Shown: in pieces, positions 17,634 to 26,034 of the stretch | Position numbering within the stretch: the stretch's first letter is position 1 | Layout of the letters: each line of letters opens with the position of its first letter | From: Coprococcus eutactus | Lineage (GTDB): Bacteria > Bacillota > Clostridia > Lachnospirales > Lachnospiraceae | Assembly: GCF_025149915.1 (NCBI RefSeq) | Contig: NZ_CP102278.1 | Location: 2,745,001-2,809,000 of the forward strand | DNA length: 64,000 bases | Direction: 5' to 3' | Notes under the pieces: model-generated | Databases searched by the model: none | The model's input: the letters and a program-made list of their open reading frames with translations, nothing else | Told to the model about the DNA's origin: nothing | Translations under genes and position numbers: made by a program

Positions 17634-17647
17634 TCAACTTTTCCGTG

Positions 17648-17676
17648 TTGCCCTCATAATTACAGAATGCTACAAT
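17648..17676 (+). promoter_or_regulatory. Promoter of toxin mRNA, copy A
   Basis: TTGCCC (17648-17653), 17-base spacer, TACAAT (17671-17676). The second locus has TTGCAC-N17-TATAAT at the same relative place. Confidence 0.7.
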
Positions 17677-17839
17677 CGGGACATGTGTGCTACCATAACG
17701 TTAGGCGGTTAGTCCTTCACCAGAGGGACTGTGGTCTACACTCCGTTACGGTCGGTGCTAAACGAGTGCCACCGGCACTCAGCGCCCCTCTGATTACATA
17801 GAAACCTTTTACAGGGAGAATTGGAAAGGAGGGCTAAGC

Positions 17840-17938
17840 CTGAGTATCATGGATTTCATTGCAGTAGTTGGCTTCGGCATCACCTGCTTTTGTGCCGGAT
17901 ACACATTCGGTAAAGATAGTAATAAACCACAAAAGTAA
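17840..17938 (+). CDS. Small hydrophobic toxin-like peptide, copy A (type I TA)
   Basis: A 32-residue peptide, LSIMDFIAVVGFGITCFCAG then YTFGKDSNKPQK: one membrane-spanning helix and a charged tail, the form of Firmicute putative holin-like toxins. GGAGGG lies nine bases before a CTG that aligns with the ATG of copy B. The first in-frame ATG is three codons later (17849), so copy A has either an unusual start or a shorter, more weakly translated product. The 5' leader is long and structured and carries about 50 bases not found in copy B. The stop lies in the stem of a shared terminator. Confidence 0.65.
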   Translation: MSIMDFIAVVGFGITCFCAGYTFGKDSNKPQK

Positions 17939-18021
17939 CCGCCCCAGACTCACAAACCTAACGGTTACCTTTGTAATCAATTAGTATATGGGCTGACCGT
18001 CTATCGGTAGCACCTTTTTCT
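17929..18021 (-). ncRNA. Antisense antitoxin RNA, copy A
   Basis: A minus-strand promoter TTGACA-N17-TAATGT (18056 to 18028) points toward the toxin gene. The transcript would start near 18021 and end at the bidirectional hairpin 17929-17974, so it overlaps the toxin mRNA 3' end. The terminator stem uses GTAACCG/CGGTTAC here and ATAACCG/CGGTTAT in copy B, a compensatory change. Confidence 0.6.
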
Positions 18022-18141
18022 GTATTCACATTAACACGCATCTACGTGTATGTCAAAGTATTTTATCCCCTGTACCCTTAATATCCTATCTGTAAATCTC
18101 CTATCCTTAGATCTTCCCTCTGAGATTTTTATGTCATTTGT

Positions 18142-18190
18142 AGGGTCAGAGCTCATTTTTTGCTCTAAATTAGGGTCAAAATATGGTCAA
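18142..18190. repeat. AGGGTCA repeats at an element end
   Basis: AGGGTCA at 18142 and 18172 and a related TGGTCAA at 18184 lie just left of the duplicated tuf end. Spaced direct repeats of this kind are typical integrase arm-binding sites, suggesting that 16.4-18.2 kb holds the right end of an otherwise deleted element. Confidence 0.45.
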
Positions 18191-18192
18191 CA

Positions 18193-18332
18193 CCCATTTT
18201 TAAGCAGAAAAAAAGACCCCCGAGGGCGAACCCTCGAAGATCTGAAAATTCTTTATTTATGCGGTTTATCAGCGATTACTCGATGATAGTTGCAACTCTT
18301 CCTGAACCTACAGTTCTACCACCTTCACGATA
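18193..18332 (-). repeat. Displaced tuf 3' end with terminator, copy A (att-like)
   Basis: 18276-18332 on the minus strand reads [18 protein letters not shown] then a stop: the last 18 residues of EF-Tu. It is followed by a terminator (CGAGGGCGAACCCTCG). The 140-bp block differs from copy B (25311-25450) at seven positions by eye. The match to the intact tuf end at 34580 is looser and stops at the same codon. It looks like an attachment-site copy left by integration at tuf. Confidence 0.85.
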
Positions 18333-18468
18333 TCAGACCGGTGTATTGCAGTGTGCAAATGGCGATTTTTCGTGTGATTTGCGGGGGAAAATCCGGATTT
18401 TCCACTGTGTCCGTGTAGTTTTTGGAGATTTTGTTATCATGGTGTTATCACAATATCTCTGTATTTAT

Positions 18469-19732
18469 CTACATATCTGTATTTATACTATCTGAAAATG
18501 GTTTCAATTGTTGAGCATACATTGAACTAAACGATGTCAACGTTGCTCTCAATTGTTTAGCTGCATTTTGTGTGGCTTCCTTACTTTTTAAACCACTTAC
18601 AATTGCCGATTCAAGCGTAGAATGCCATGGCATCAAAACATCTAATATTGCTTTCCATTCTTCAACTAACTTATCAAAATTTTTATTATCTTTAAACACT
18701 AACCTCCAAGAATCTAAAATCTTTTTTCCAAGTAAGCTTTCCATACAAGTGCTTACTGCTGATATCAATAACATTTTAGAGCCACGCTTACTCAAAAAAT
18801 TAAGTTCATCATCTTCTATATCCGTTCTTTGTTCTTTCTTATTTTTTAAGTTAATTTTAAATTCATCAATAGCTCTCCCCAATGAATATACAAAAATAAT
18901 ATGTTCTGCAGTTAATTGATCCGAAAAAATATTTGTGTATTCTTTATCCTCGTCCCATATCAATTTCTTTGAGTTATAAGCAGTTACACAATCTCCATGA
19001 AAAGCCAATAAAGTTTGTGCAACCAAATATGGATCAAAGACTTCTTTGTTTCTAACCCTTGTACTATCTCTTCTACCACCGCTATAATACAGTTGTGGAT
19101 ATTTTTCAAACTCTTTTCTAAGTCTTACTTGTTGTTTATCATTACTTCTTAAATCAGATGGCAAAATTTCATTTTGTTTATTGTTATTATTAATAATTTC
19201 TTCTATGATCTTAGGATCACTACATACAATAAAACGTATCGGCACAAGAAAATCTTCTTTTAAGCTTTCAACAGCTCCAATAGCTCCCGTTGATTGTGCT
19301 CCATTAATAATAGTTATTCCATGTACCTTTGTTATATTGTCATCATCTATTTCATAATCATTCACTAATGCTGTTAATCCATTGTTATATGCCCAAAAAT
19401 TTTCTGGTTGCTCTTGCACTGTGTCCATAATGCCTAAATTAATTTTATTTTTTCTTTTTCCCGCCCCTAAATAGTTTCTTGGATTTCCAGAAAAAAGATC
19501 ATCTTTATACATTAAGTAAAGTTTTCGTATCCAGCTACCTTTTACAGCTGTTACACAAGATTTCCACTTTCCTCCCTTGATTTCAAAGGCTTTTCCATTT
19601 CCTTCTACATCAATCTCTTCTTCAATTGTAATTCGTTTACTAGAGCTATTATACCAACGTTCAATCGTATCATTTCCAACTTCTAATGAAACTATTTTAA
19701 CAGAATTATCTCCAGCTAAAATAATTATACAT
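18469..19732 (-). pseudogene. AIPR-family abortive-infection protein, 5' frameshift
   Basis: The intact stretch (from the ATG at 19512) has the AIPR core: NPRNYLGAGKRKNKIN, ENFWAYNNGLTALV, GITIINGAQSTGAIGAV and NNNNKQNEILPSDLRSND. The same frame continues upstream without a start to about 19728. A start with a perfect AAGGAG exists at 19732 (MYNYFSWR) but is one base out of frame and stops after eight codons. A single-base indel near 19710 would restore a ~420-residue protein. AIPR proteins give phage resistance in some bacteria and often sit beside restriction genes, as here, 45 bases after the AlwI-type nuclease. Confidence 0.75.
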
Positions 19733-19777
19733 TATCTACTCCTTATCTTATGCAAAATTATACTTTTTATCCTTCAT

Positions 19778-21790
19778 TTACAATATCTTTACACATCCCT
19801 CACTAAACACTTTAGGAAAACATAATGGTATTATTTCATTTTGAAAAGCAACCACATATGCACGTATTATACCTTCGCCATATCTTTCATGCAATATAGT
19901 TTTTCCATCTGCATACAAACTAATTTCATCTGGAATCCCCACTAAATATGGAATTTTTTTATCTTTCACCTTTGCTTCGGGAAAATACACATCCATTGCA
20001 ACCACTCGTCCTTCGCCATATATCAGATGACATATGTTTGCTCCTGGTGGCACTATCGGTAATTCTTTACTTTTACTTACTAATGGTCCTTTTTCCATTC
20101 TTTTTATTTTTTCATCAACTGCATTTCCTATATACGCCTTCCATCCCGGTGCATTCAGAATATCTCTTCTAGTTTCGCATAGCAAAATCAATTCTCGTAG
20201 TTTTTCTGGATTAGCATGACCGGTTCTAAACATTGCCATAAAATATTCCCTGTACTGAGCTAATGTTAGTGGCACAATGTCCAATCTCTGCTTTAAATCT
20301 CCTCGTGCGTACCAAATTCCATGTCTAAATGTTTCCGCCGTATTTGTATCTATTTTCACAGCAATAAACATTCCATATACTGGCTTATCATATTTTAAGA
20401 CAGCATCTGACACATGCCTTCTTACAGGCTCGCCCTCCATTGCTTCTTGGCGTGATGACGTAGACATCGTAACTTCCGTTAGGATTGTAAAATCATTAAA
20501 TTCACAATATAGATCACCTTTTCCTCCACCAGCGGCAGATACTGGAAGAAAATCAGAATCTAATTTAAATCCTCTTACTTCATAAGGTTTATTGACCATG
20601 TGATCAATAGCTAAAGAAGCTCTCCATAAAATCCACTCCAAATATGCCGGAGTCTCATCTTTTGGTACTTCAATAACATTATCATCATCGTATGTACGCT
20701 TTCCTCCACCTTTAATCAATAACTCCATATAATCTGCTATTTCCTGCCATTGATTACATTGTTCTTTCGCATACTGGATTTCATCTGTCTGAGATAAAAG
20801 ATTTTCTAAACTTTTTCTAGCAATATTAATTTCTGTTGCAGTATTTAACGGTAGATCACTAATATCAAACAGAATATGTCTTTCCTTCATCTGCTTCATT
20901 AAATCATTCAATAAAGCTTTAGCAGTATCCAAATTATCCGTCGGTAATTCTGCACCTTCACACAATCTTTTATATTGAATCATTATTGATTCTTCATTGG
21001 ATGTTGATTTTGCCAGTTTTTCAGCCAAAATATGCTTAGCTGGGACGATAATCATTCCCCTACCTTTTCGCTGTAGCACTCCAGAAATACGTAAGTATCG
21101 CATGTTCATGTCACTGTAATCAAGAAAATTATCTGATTTCTTATCATAGTGTTTTCCACGTTCTGCAACTTCTTTCTTGTCAAAATTACGTTTTGACGGT
21201 GCTTGTTTTCTACGAATACGCAGATCCAAAATATTATCCACGACTTTTTCGATTGAATAACTTGGATTTGTCGTATGACCCCATAATGCAAATTCTATTC
21301 TGGCGATCTCGGAACTTCCCGTTCTTCTTTCTAATTCCAACATAATCGCCAGTATCCATCTCAATGGCGAAAAATAAGAATTCCCATCTGGCATAGCAAA
21401 CTGTTCAACACTTAGTGCCCTTAAATAACATTCTTGCACTGCTGGATATGTATCTGCCTTTAAAAAAGCTCGTCCAAATGGTGTTATATCATCTAACTGA
21501 CCCAGTTCATCTTGATCTCCATCTTTTTTCTTTACTTGTGGATAGATAAAACCATTTTTTGAAAACATCAAACGCCATTTCCGAGCATGACTACCAGATG
21601 TATCCTTACCTGCTTCATTTTGGATAATTCCTTGGTCATTAAGGAAATTCATAAAGCCAATTTCATTTTCTTTCCCACGAAGTTTTCCCACATACGGTGA
21701 ATTTGCAAATGCTTTAAAGCCTTCCTGTATTCTATTTGGATTTCGTAATCCAGTATTTCCTACTAACCAGATATCTATTTTTTCTTCCAT
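19778..21790 (-). CDS. AlwI-family type II restriction endonuclease
   Basis: 670 residues. The N-terminus VGNTGLRNPNRIQEGF, then LTPFGRAF-like ITPFGRAFLKAD and RISGVLQRKGRG, follow the AlwI/MlyI-type nuclease layout (sequence-recognition part first, nuclease later). A PD-(D/E)xK-like active site may be in YCEFNDFTILTEVTMSTSSRQ (about 425-445). AlwI family enzymes cut outside the asymmetric site GGATC; the specificity here is inferred, not shown. The gene overlaps the methylase stop by 16 bases, so translation is coupled and it is expressed after the methylase. Confidence 0.82.
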   Translation of the reverse strand: MEEKIDIWLVGNTGLRNPNRIQEGFKAFANSPYVGKLRGKENEIGFMNFLNDQGIIQNEAGKDTSGSHARKWRLMFSKNGFIYPQVKKKDGDQDELGQLDDITPFGRAFLKADTYPAVQECYLRALSVEQFAMPDGNSYFSPLRWILAIMLELERRTGSSEIARIEFALWGHTTNPSYSIEKVVDNILDLRIRRKQAPSKRNFDKKEVAERGKHYDKKSDNFLDYSDMNMRYLRISGVLQRKGRGMIIVPAKHILAEKLAKSTSNEESIMIQYKRLCEGAELPTDNLDTAKALLNDLMKQMKERHILFDISDLPLNTATEINIARKSLENLLSQTDEIQYAKEQCNQWQEIADYMELLIKGGGKRTYDDDNVIEVPKDETPAYLEWILWRASLAIDHMVNKPYEVRGFKLDSDFLPVSAAGGGKGDLYCEFNDFTILTEVTMSTSSRQEAMEGEPVRRHVSDAVLKYDKPVYGMFIAVKIDTNTAETFRHGIWYARGDLKQRLDIVPLTLAQYREYFMAMFRTGHANPEKLRELILLCETRRDILNAPGWKAYIGNAVDEKIKRMEKGPLVSKSKELPIVPPGANICHLIYGEGRVVAMDVYFPEAKVKDKKIPYLVGIPDEISLYADGKTILHERYGEGIIRAYVVAFQNEIIPLCFPKVFSEGCVKIL

Positions 21791-23694
21791 ACATCTTCTC
21801 CGTTAAATCCAACAAATAAATATTCCTGTACCTTATTTCGATTTGTCTTAGCACGTTTCTGATTTCCAAAAGAATATGTATAATCTATTGGAACTACCTC
21901 TACATGTTCTTTGTATTTAGACATAAGTGCAACCATTTCATCTTGTGTTGGTTGACTATTAGAAGAATAAGATACAATCAAAATACTGTCGGAAAACTTT
22001 TTAAACAACTTATCGAATGCATCCGCAGCACCTTTTCTAGTTGAAAACGGTGTCGGATATGACTTAAATTTCTTTGTTACTGTATTTTCCTGTATTTCGA
22101 CACCTTTCCAATCTCGTGCCAGACCTTCGACAAAATGATATCTACGTACATATTCATTATCTGACAATGGAGAATAATACGGTGGATCAATATATACTAA
22201 ATCAGGATGCTTAATTTTTACTTCCATTGCATCGCCATGTTTAGATTTATTTTCACAACCATTATCAAAAATTGCATTATTAATACTTTCCACTGCTTCC
22301 AAAAATTGCTGTTCTAAAGATTTCTGCAAATCTTTTCTTCCGTCATTATACCGATCTCCAGTATATGTGAAAATTCCTCTTGGTCTTTTCTTTGTACAAG
22401 CTCTAATCAATGCTGTCATTGCAATTGCTTTCTTATATTGATCTCTAATAGCAGCAATATTAGTCCGCAAAACATCTATTAGCCTATTTTCCTCATCTTT
22501 ATAATATAAGCCTCGAAATGTCTCTTCTACAAAATGATCAGACTCTCTTTTTTCAATCAATAATTTTTTCGCCTCGTCCAATGGCAATACAACATTATTG
22601 TTTTCTACCATTGCCTTGGTAAAGGTTGCTGACATAGCCATATAATCATTGCTAATTACAGTTTTTCCCTGAACTTTAAACATGTAACCTACAATGCCAG
22701 AGCCAGAAAACAGATCCACTACTGAGTCAAAATTGAATTGTGAAGCAACAGCCCAAATTTGAGGCAATAATTTACTTTTAGAACCCATATATCTAGTTGC
22801 TGGATATTTCATTACCTGTTCAGGTAAAGGTTTCGGAACTATTTTTAACATAGTTTTTTGTTTTGGCAAAATATCTACTATAATATCCTCGCCTTTTCTT
22901 TTACTTCCGTTGCAAGAAATATACCTTTTGGTTTGGATAACCTCAATCTTATAATCCGCATATAGCTCATGTACCAATGGATGATTAGAATTGGTCAATA
23001 TTACATGACAACCTAATTCCTGTAATCTTTTGACCTCTTTCGCTAATTCTACATGATCTTCTTCATAAAATTGTTCTTTTGTATATCTCTTAAAATCCGA
23101 ATATTCTGAAATTGGTAAATACGGGGGATCTAAAAAGATAAAGTCCCCCTGTTCTGCATATTCTTTCAATACTGACAAATAATCTCCACATGTTATAGTT
23201 GCTTTTTTCAACACATCTGATGCAGCATATAAATTTTCTTCATCACAAAAGTTTGGAGCTTTATATTTACCAAACGGAACATTAAACTGTCCTTTCTTAT
23301 TGACACGATATAAACCATTAAAACATGTTTTATTCAAATAAATCGTTCTCGCTGCTGCTTCTTCTTTTTTTAATTTAAGCCAATCTAACGAACGTACTTC
23401 ATAAAAATCCTCTTTAGTATTTTTATATTTTTTCAGATATGAAATAACAGTCTCTACGTTATCAGCAACTTGTCGATACATGTTAATCAATTCTGGATTG
23501 CTATCTGCAATTATTGCTTTATCTGGACTTAATGCAAAAAACAATGCGCCACCGCCAATAAATGGCTCTATATATTTTCCATATTTCTGAGGAATTTTAG
23601 GCATGATATCCCCTAACATCTGGGTTTTCCCGCCGGCCCATTTCATAATAGGCTTTGCCTGTATCTGTTTTTCTTTCTTTAAAACTTGTTCCAT
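21775..23694 (-). CDS. Two-domain adenine DNA methyltransferase (AlwI/FokI-type partner)
   Basis: 639 residues with two methylase modules. The N-terminal Dam/D12-type half has KWAGGKTQML, EPFIGGGALFF (SAM binding) and FIFLDPPYLP (catalytic DPPY). The C-terminal half has ATRYMGSKSKLL, DLFSGSGIVGYMF and LVYIDPPYYSPLSDNEY. Two complete catalytic motifs fit enzymes that modify both strands of an asymmetric site, one domain per strand, as in M.FokI. ATG at 23694 overlaps the regulator's stop; GTG at 23697 is an alternative. It protects host DNA from the nuclease encoded next. Confidence 0.9.
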   Translation of the reverse strand: MEQVLKKEKQIQAKPIMKWAGGKTQMLGDIMPKIPQKYGKYIEPFIGGGALFFALSPDKAIIADSNPELINMYRQVADNVETVISYLKKYKNTKEDFYEVRSLDWLKLKKEEAAARTIYLNKTCFNGLYRVNKKGQFNVPFGKYKAPNFCDEENLYAASDVLKKATITCGDYLSVLKEYAEQGDFIFLDPPYLPISEYSDFKRYTKEQFYEEDHVELAKEVKRLQELGCHVILTNSNHPLVHELYADYKIEVIQTKRYISCNGSKRKGEDIIVDILPKQKTMLKIVPKPLPEQVMKYPATRYMGSKSKLLPQIWAVASQFNFDSVVDLFSGSGIVGYMFKVQGKTVISNDYMAMSATFTKAMVENNNVVLPLDEAKKLLIEKRESDHFVEETFRGLYYKDEENRLIDVLRTNIAAIRDQYKKAIAMTALIRACTKKRPRGIFTYTGDRYNDGRKDLQKSLEQQFLEAVESINNAIFDNGCENKSKHGDAMEVKIKHPDLVYIDPPYYSPLSDNEYVRRYHFVEGLARDWKGVEIQENTVTKKFKSYPTPFSTRKGAADAFDKLFKKFSDSILIVSYSSNSQPTQDEMVALMSKYKEHVEVVPIDYTYSFGNQKRAKTNRNKVQEYLFVGFNGEDVWKKK

Positions 23695-23912
23695 CACGCC
23701 TTTTCCCTTTCAACCTCTTTTATTTCCATGATATCACTGATATCACATTTTAAGGCAGTGCAAATTTTCACCAGCACATCCGTTGTAACATTTTCATTTT
23801 TTCCAAGTTTAGCCACCGAAGCATGACTAATACCTGCAGCCTCACATAAATCTTTCTTTTTCATATCTCTATCGATAAGTAATTTCCATAATTTTTTATA
23901 ACTGACCGCCAT
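23694..23912 (-). CDS. Small XRE-type regulator (restriction-modification controller)
   Basis: 72 residues forming a single HTH_3/Cro domain: SYKKLWKLLIDRDMKKKDLCEAAGISHASVAKLGKNENVTTDVLVKICTALKCDISDIME (given here only as the fold's span, residues about 4-65). It overlaps the methylase start, so it leads the operon regulator-methylase-nuclease-AIPR. Such controllers delay nuclease expression or hold the operon steady after transfer. It is shorter than phage repressors and has no extra domain. Confidence 0.82.
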   Translation of the reverse strand: MAVSYKKLWKLLIDRDMKKKDLCEAAGISHASVAKLGKNENVTTDVLVKICTALKCDISDIMEIKEVEREKA

Positions 23913-24057
23913 ATTTTAACCTCTAAACCATTTTTTCTAAAATATTGCTATGTCGTTATTCTATCATGTGATTTCAGCCATATCAACATTAATTTCAGCG
24001 ATCGCAGACTTCTTTGCAAACATGTGTTTTTATTCAACAAAGACTATTTCTTTCATT

Positions 24058-24830
24058 TCAAATGGAATTATGATCGTTTGCTTTCTCCAATATAAAAATA
24101 TATTCATGTGCCAACATTAAGAATTTTCTTTCTCTTCCCTCCCAATAATCACTAGAACGACAATTATGTTGCTCTTTTATAATAATTTCTTTAAGTCTAA
24201 ATCCTGTATCAACAAATTTTTGCATAGAGTTCATTCCCAGTGGTAGCACATAGCCTTTCTTACGTATATCCCCAATCATAAATGTACATATTCCTTGCTT
24301 TTTTAATACTCTATATGATTCTTTTGCAACCTGTTCCAGTTCCTTCAAAAAAACCTCATATTTTAGATGCGAAATATCTCCAGGGGTTTCTTTACTATAC
24401 TGTATAATATCTGCATATGGTGGATGTGTACAAATAAGATCTATACTTTCGTCTTTTATAAATGATAAATTGTTTGCATTTCCTTGTTTGGTGAATATTT
24501 TTGATTTTTCTTGACAAGTAAAATTTAGATTTGTGTTAGATAATTTGACAGCTTCAGAATTTATATCAACGCCGATTGCATTTCTTCCCAATAACTTTGC
24601 TTCAATCAACGTTGTGCCACTGCCTAAGAATTGATCTAGTATCCAATCTTTTTTCTTAGAATATCGTAAGATGATATTTCTAGGAATATACGGAGACCAG
24701 TTTCCTCTGTATTTTCCTGAATGTGTAGCCCAATTTCCTCTTTCAGGAAAAGACCATATTGTCGTATCTTCTAATTTGAATCTTTCAGGTGCTTCTATTA
24801 TAAAAACTTCCCCCTTCTTTTTCTGTTCAT
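24058..24830 (-). pseudogene. N4/N6 DNA methyltransferase, start region frameshifted
   Basis: From about 24827 the frame reads EQKKKGEVFIIEAPERFKLE, then WILDQFLGSGTTLIEAKLLGR (motif I), ICTHPPYADIIQYS (motif IV) and GICTFMIGDIRKKGY, ending at 24058: a complete DNA methylase of about 255 residues. No in-frame ATG, GTG or TTG precedes motif I. The ATG at 24830 is one base out of phase (ATGAACAG where ATGGAACAG would give MEQKKKG). It is either inactivated at its start or affected by a one-base error. Its role with the AlwI-type system is uncertain; it may be an older or solitary methylase. Confidence 0.7.
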
Positions 24831-24971
24831 TATACTTCTATGGTGTTTATTTGTCTATTAAAAATCTTCACTCAAATATTAAATAACAGTAAACATTTTA
24901 GCAGGGATTTCATATTTATTACAAGTATTTTCCTTAATATTATTCATCGTTCCCACCTGTTCCACCCGCCC

Positions 24972-25269
24972 CTACATCTTCAATTTATTTATCGCTCCCA
25001 ACCGTTCTTCCATCACTTGTATATCTTGGGGTATAGGGCAAATTTTTGATATCTTTCTTCTGAATGTTCTCGCCTCACCAGGCATCCCCGATTGTGACTC
25101 TTTACCAAACAACCAACCCAGGAATATTTGTAATTCCTTTGAATTGTTATCCTATCTTGTGTGTTAACGATGATTTGCATTCTCTACAAAAACAACGCTG
25201 TGATCCAGTTTTTGTCTTTACTGATTTTACACATTTCGTTCCACAAATATGGCATTTTACTTGATCCAT
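24972..25269 (-). pseudogene. IS1249-like transposase, N-terminal remnant
   Basis: Starts MDQVKCHICGTKCVKSVKTK with a zinc ribbon and the GSQRCFCRECKSSLTHKI motif. After a one-base frameshift it continues DNNSKELQIFLGWLFGKESQ and MPGEARTFRRKISK, then stops. This is the N-terminus of transposases of the IS256/IS1249 type with the catalytic part missing. AGGAGG precedes the start at 25269. The region 24831-24971 is AT-rich with no further coding signal. Confidence 0.7.
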
Positions 25270-25310
25270 TTAATCTTCCTCCATGGTTATTATTTCAAGA
25301 AAGATTAAAT

Positions 25311-25450
25311 CCCATTTTTTGTCAGAAAAAAAGACCTCCGAGGGCGAACCCTCGAAGGTCTGAAAATTCTTTATTTATGCGGTTTATCAGCGATTACTCG
25401 ATGATAGAAGCAACTCTTCCTGAACCTACAGTTCTACCACCTTCACGATA
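25311..25450 (-). repeat. Displaced tuf 3' end with terminator, copy B (att-like)
   Basis: The coding part 25394-25450 reads [18 protein letters not shown] stop, with the same terminator hairpin as copy A. Sequence identity with copy A ends abruptly at 25450, where IME2 begins. It marks the junction between the restriction island and IME2. Confidence 0.85.
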
Positions 25451-25548
25451 CTTTAATCCCGTTTTATCTCATATTTTTTATGGTTTTCTCTCCAAAATAT
25501 AGTGAAAAACGGCTGATTTACACCATGTATTTTTATTCGCCTGATTTC

Positions 25549-25568
25549 TTGGCACCGTTTTGGCACCG
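25549..25568. repeat. Left 20-bp direct repeat of IME2
   Basis: TTGGCACCGTTTTGGCACCG, itself two TTGGCACCG units, identical to 34365-34384 and in the same orientation. Either an integrase arm-binding pair or the actual att repeat. Confidence 0.65.
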
Positions 25569-25626
25569 GAAAATACTCAAAAAATTTTCTTCTACAGTTG
25601 CTGGATTCTGCTCTGCCAATTTTATA

Positions 25627-25655
25627 TTGCACCGACAGTTTCAGACTGTTATAAT
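25627..25655 (+). promoter_or_regulatory. Promoter of toxin mRNA, copy B
   Basis: TTGCAC (25627-25632), 17 bases, TATAAT (25650-25655). The transcript would begin near GGGTGCTACC and include a CTACC/GGTAG hairpin near its 5' end. Confidence 0.75.
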
Positions 25656-25769
25656 CAGAACATGGGTGCTACCATAACGGTAGGCGGTTAGTCCTTCTCC
25701 AGAGGGACTGTGACCCTCTGATTACATAGAAACCTGTAAAGGAATCCAGTGGAAAGGAGGGCTAAGCCA

Positions 25770-25868
25770 ATGAGTATTGTGGACTTCATAGCAGTAGTGA
25801 GCTTCGGCTTAACCTGCTTTAGTATCGGATATACATTAGGCAAAGATAATCATAAACCACAAAAATAA
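25770..25868 (+). CDS. Small hydrophobic toxin-like peptide, copy B (type I TA)
   Basis: 32 residues: MSIVDFIAVVSFGLTCFSIG then YTLGKDNHKPQK. One transmembrane helix followed by a lysine-rich tail matches Firmicute membrane toxins of type I systems. GGAGGG lies nine bases upstream of the ATG. A CAGAGGG/CCCTCTG hairpin lies in the leader. The locus differs from copy A by point changes in the coding part and by the length of the leader. Its position just inside the end of IME2 suggests that it helps keep the element in the cell. Confidence 0.72.
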   Translation: MSIVDFIAVVSFGLTCFSIGYTLGKDNHKPQK

Positions 25869-25951
25869 CCGCCCCAGCCTGCAAACTGAACGGTTATTTT
25901 TGTAATCAATAAGTATGTGGACTAACCGTCTATCGGTAGCACTCTTTTTCT
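25859..25951 (-). ncRNA. Antisense antitoxin RNA, copy B
   Basis: A minus-strand promoter TTGACA (25981-25986) with a 17-base spacer and TAATAT (25958-25963) drives a short RNA toward the toxin gene. It ends in AAAAATAACCG/CGGTTATTTTT (25861-25901), a hairpin with T-runs on both strands that can stop both transcripts. The RNA's 5' part contains GTGCTACC...GGTTAGTCC, also present near the 5' end of the toxin mRNA. Confidence 0.68.
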
Positions 25952-26034
25952 ATAATCATATTAGCACGCATCTGTGGAAATGTCAAAAATTTTCTTCTTT
26001 CTCAACTACATCTATTTCCATACATTTTTACAAC

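Larger units (their letters stand above)
18333..25310. mobile_element. Defence island between two tuf-end copies (CIME-like)
   Basis: About 7 kb of very AT-rich DNA flanked by near-identical 140-bp tuf 3'-end blocks. It encodes an AlwI-type restriction system, a co-directional AIPR gene and a second methylase, but no integrase or relaxase. Sequences with att sites at both ends and no recombinase fit a cis-mobilizable element moved by a neighbour's integrase. An IS1249-like transposase remnant lies at its right end. Confidence 0.7.

Noticed and set aside
18276..18332. A second tuf gene
   Set aside because: Only 19 codons including the stop are present in each extra copy, with unrelated DNA directly upstream; these are attachment-site copies, not genes.
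24989..25012. Possible further tuf-like motif DGRTVGSD in a minus-strand frame
   Set aside because: It resembles the EF-Tu end by chance: the frame is not the transposase frame, the flanking residues do not match and no terminator follows.
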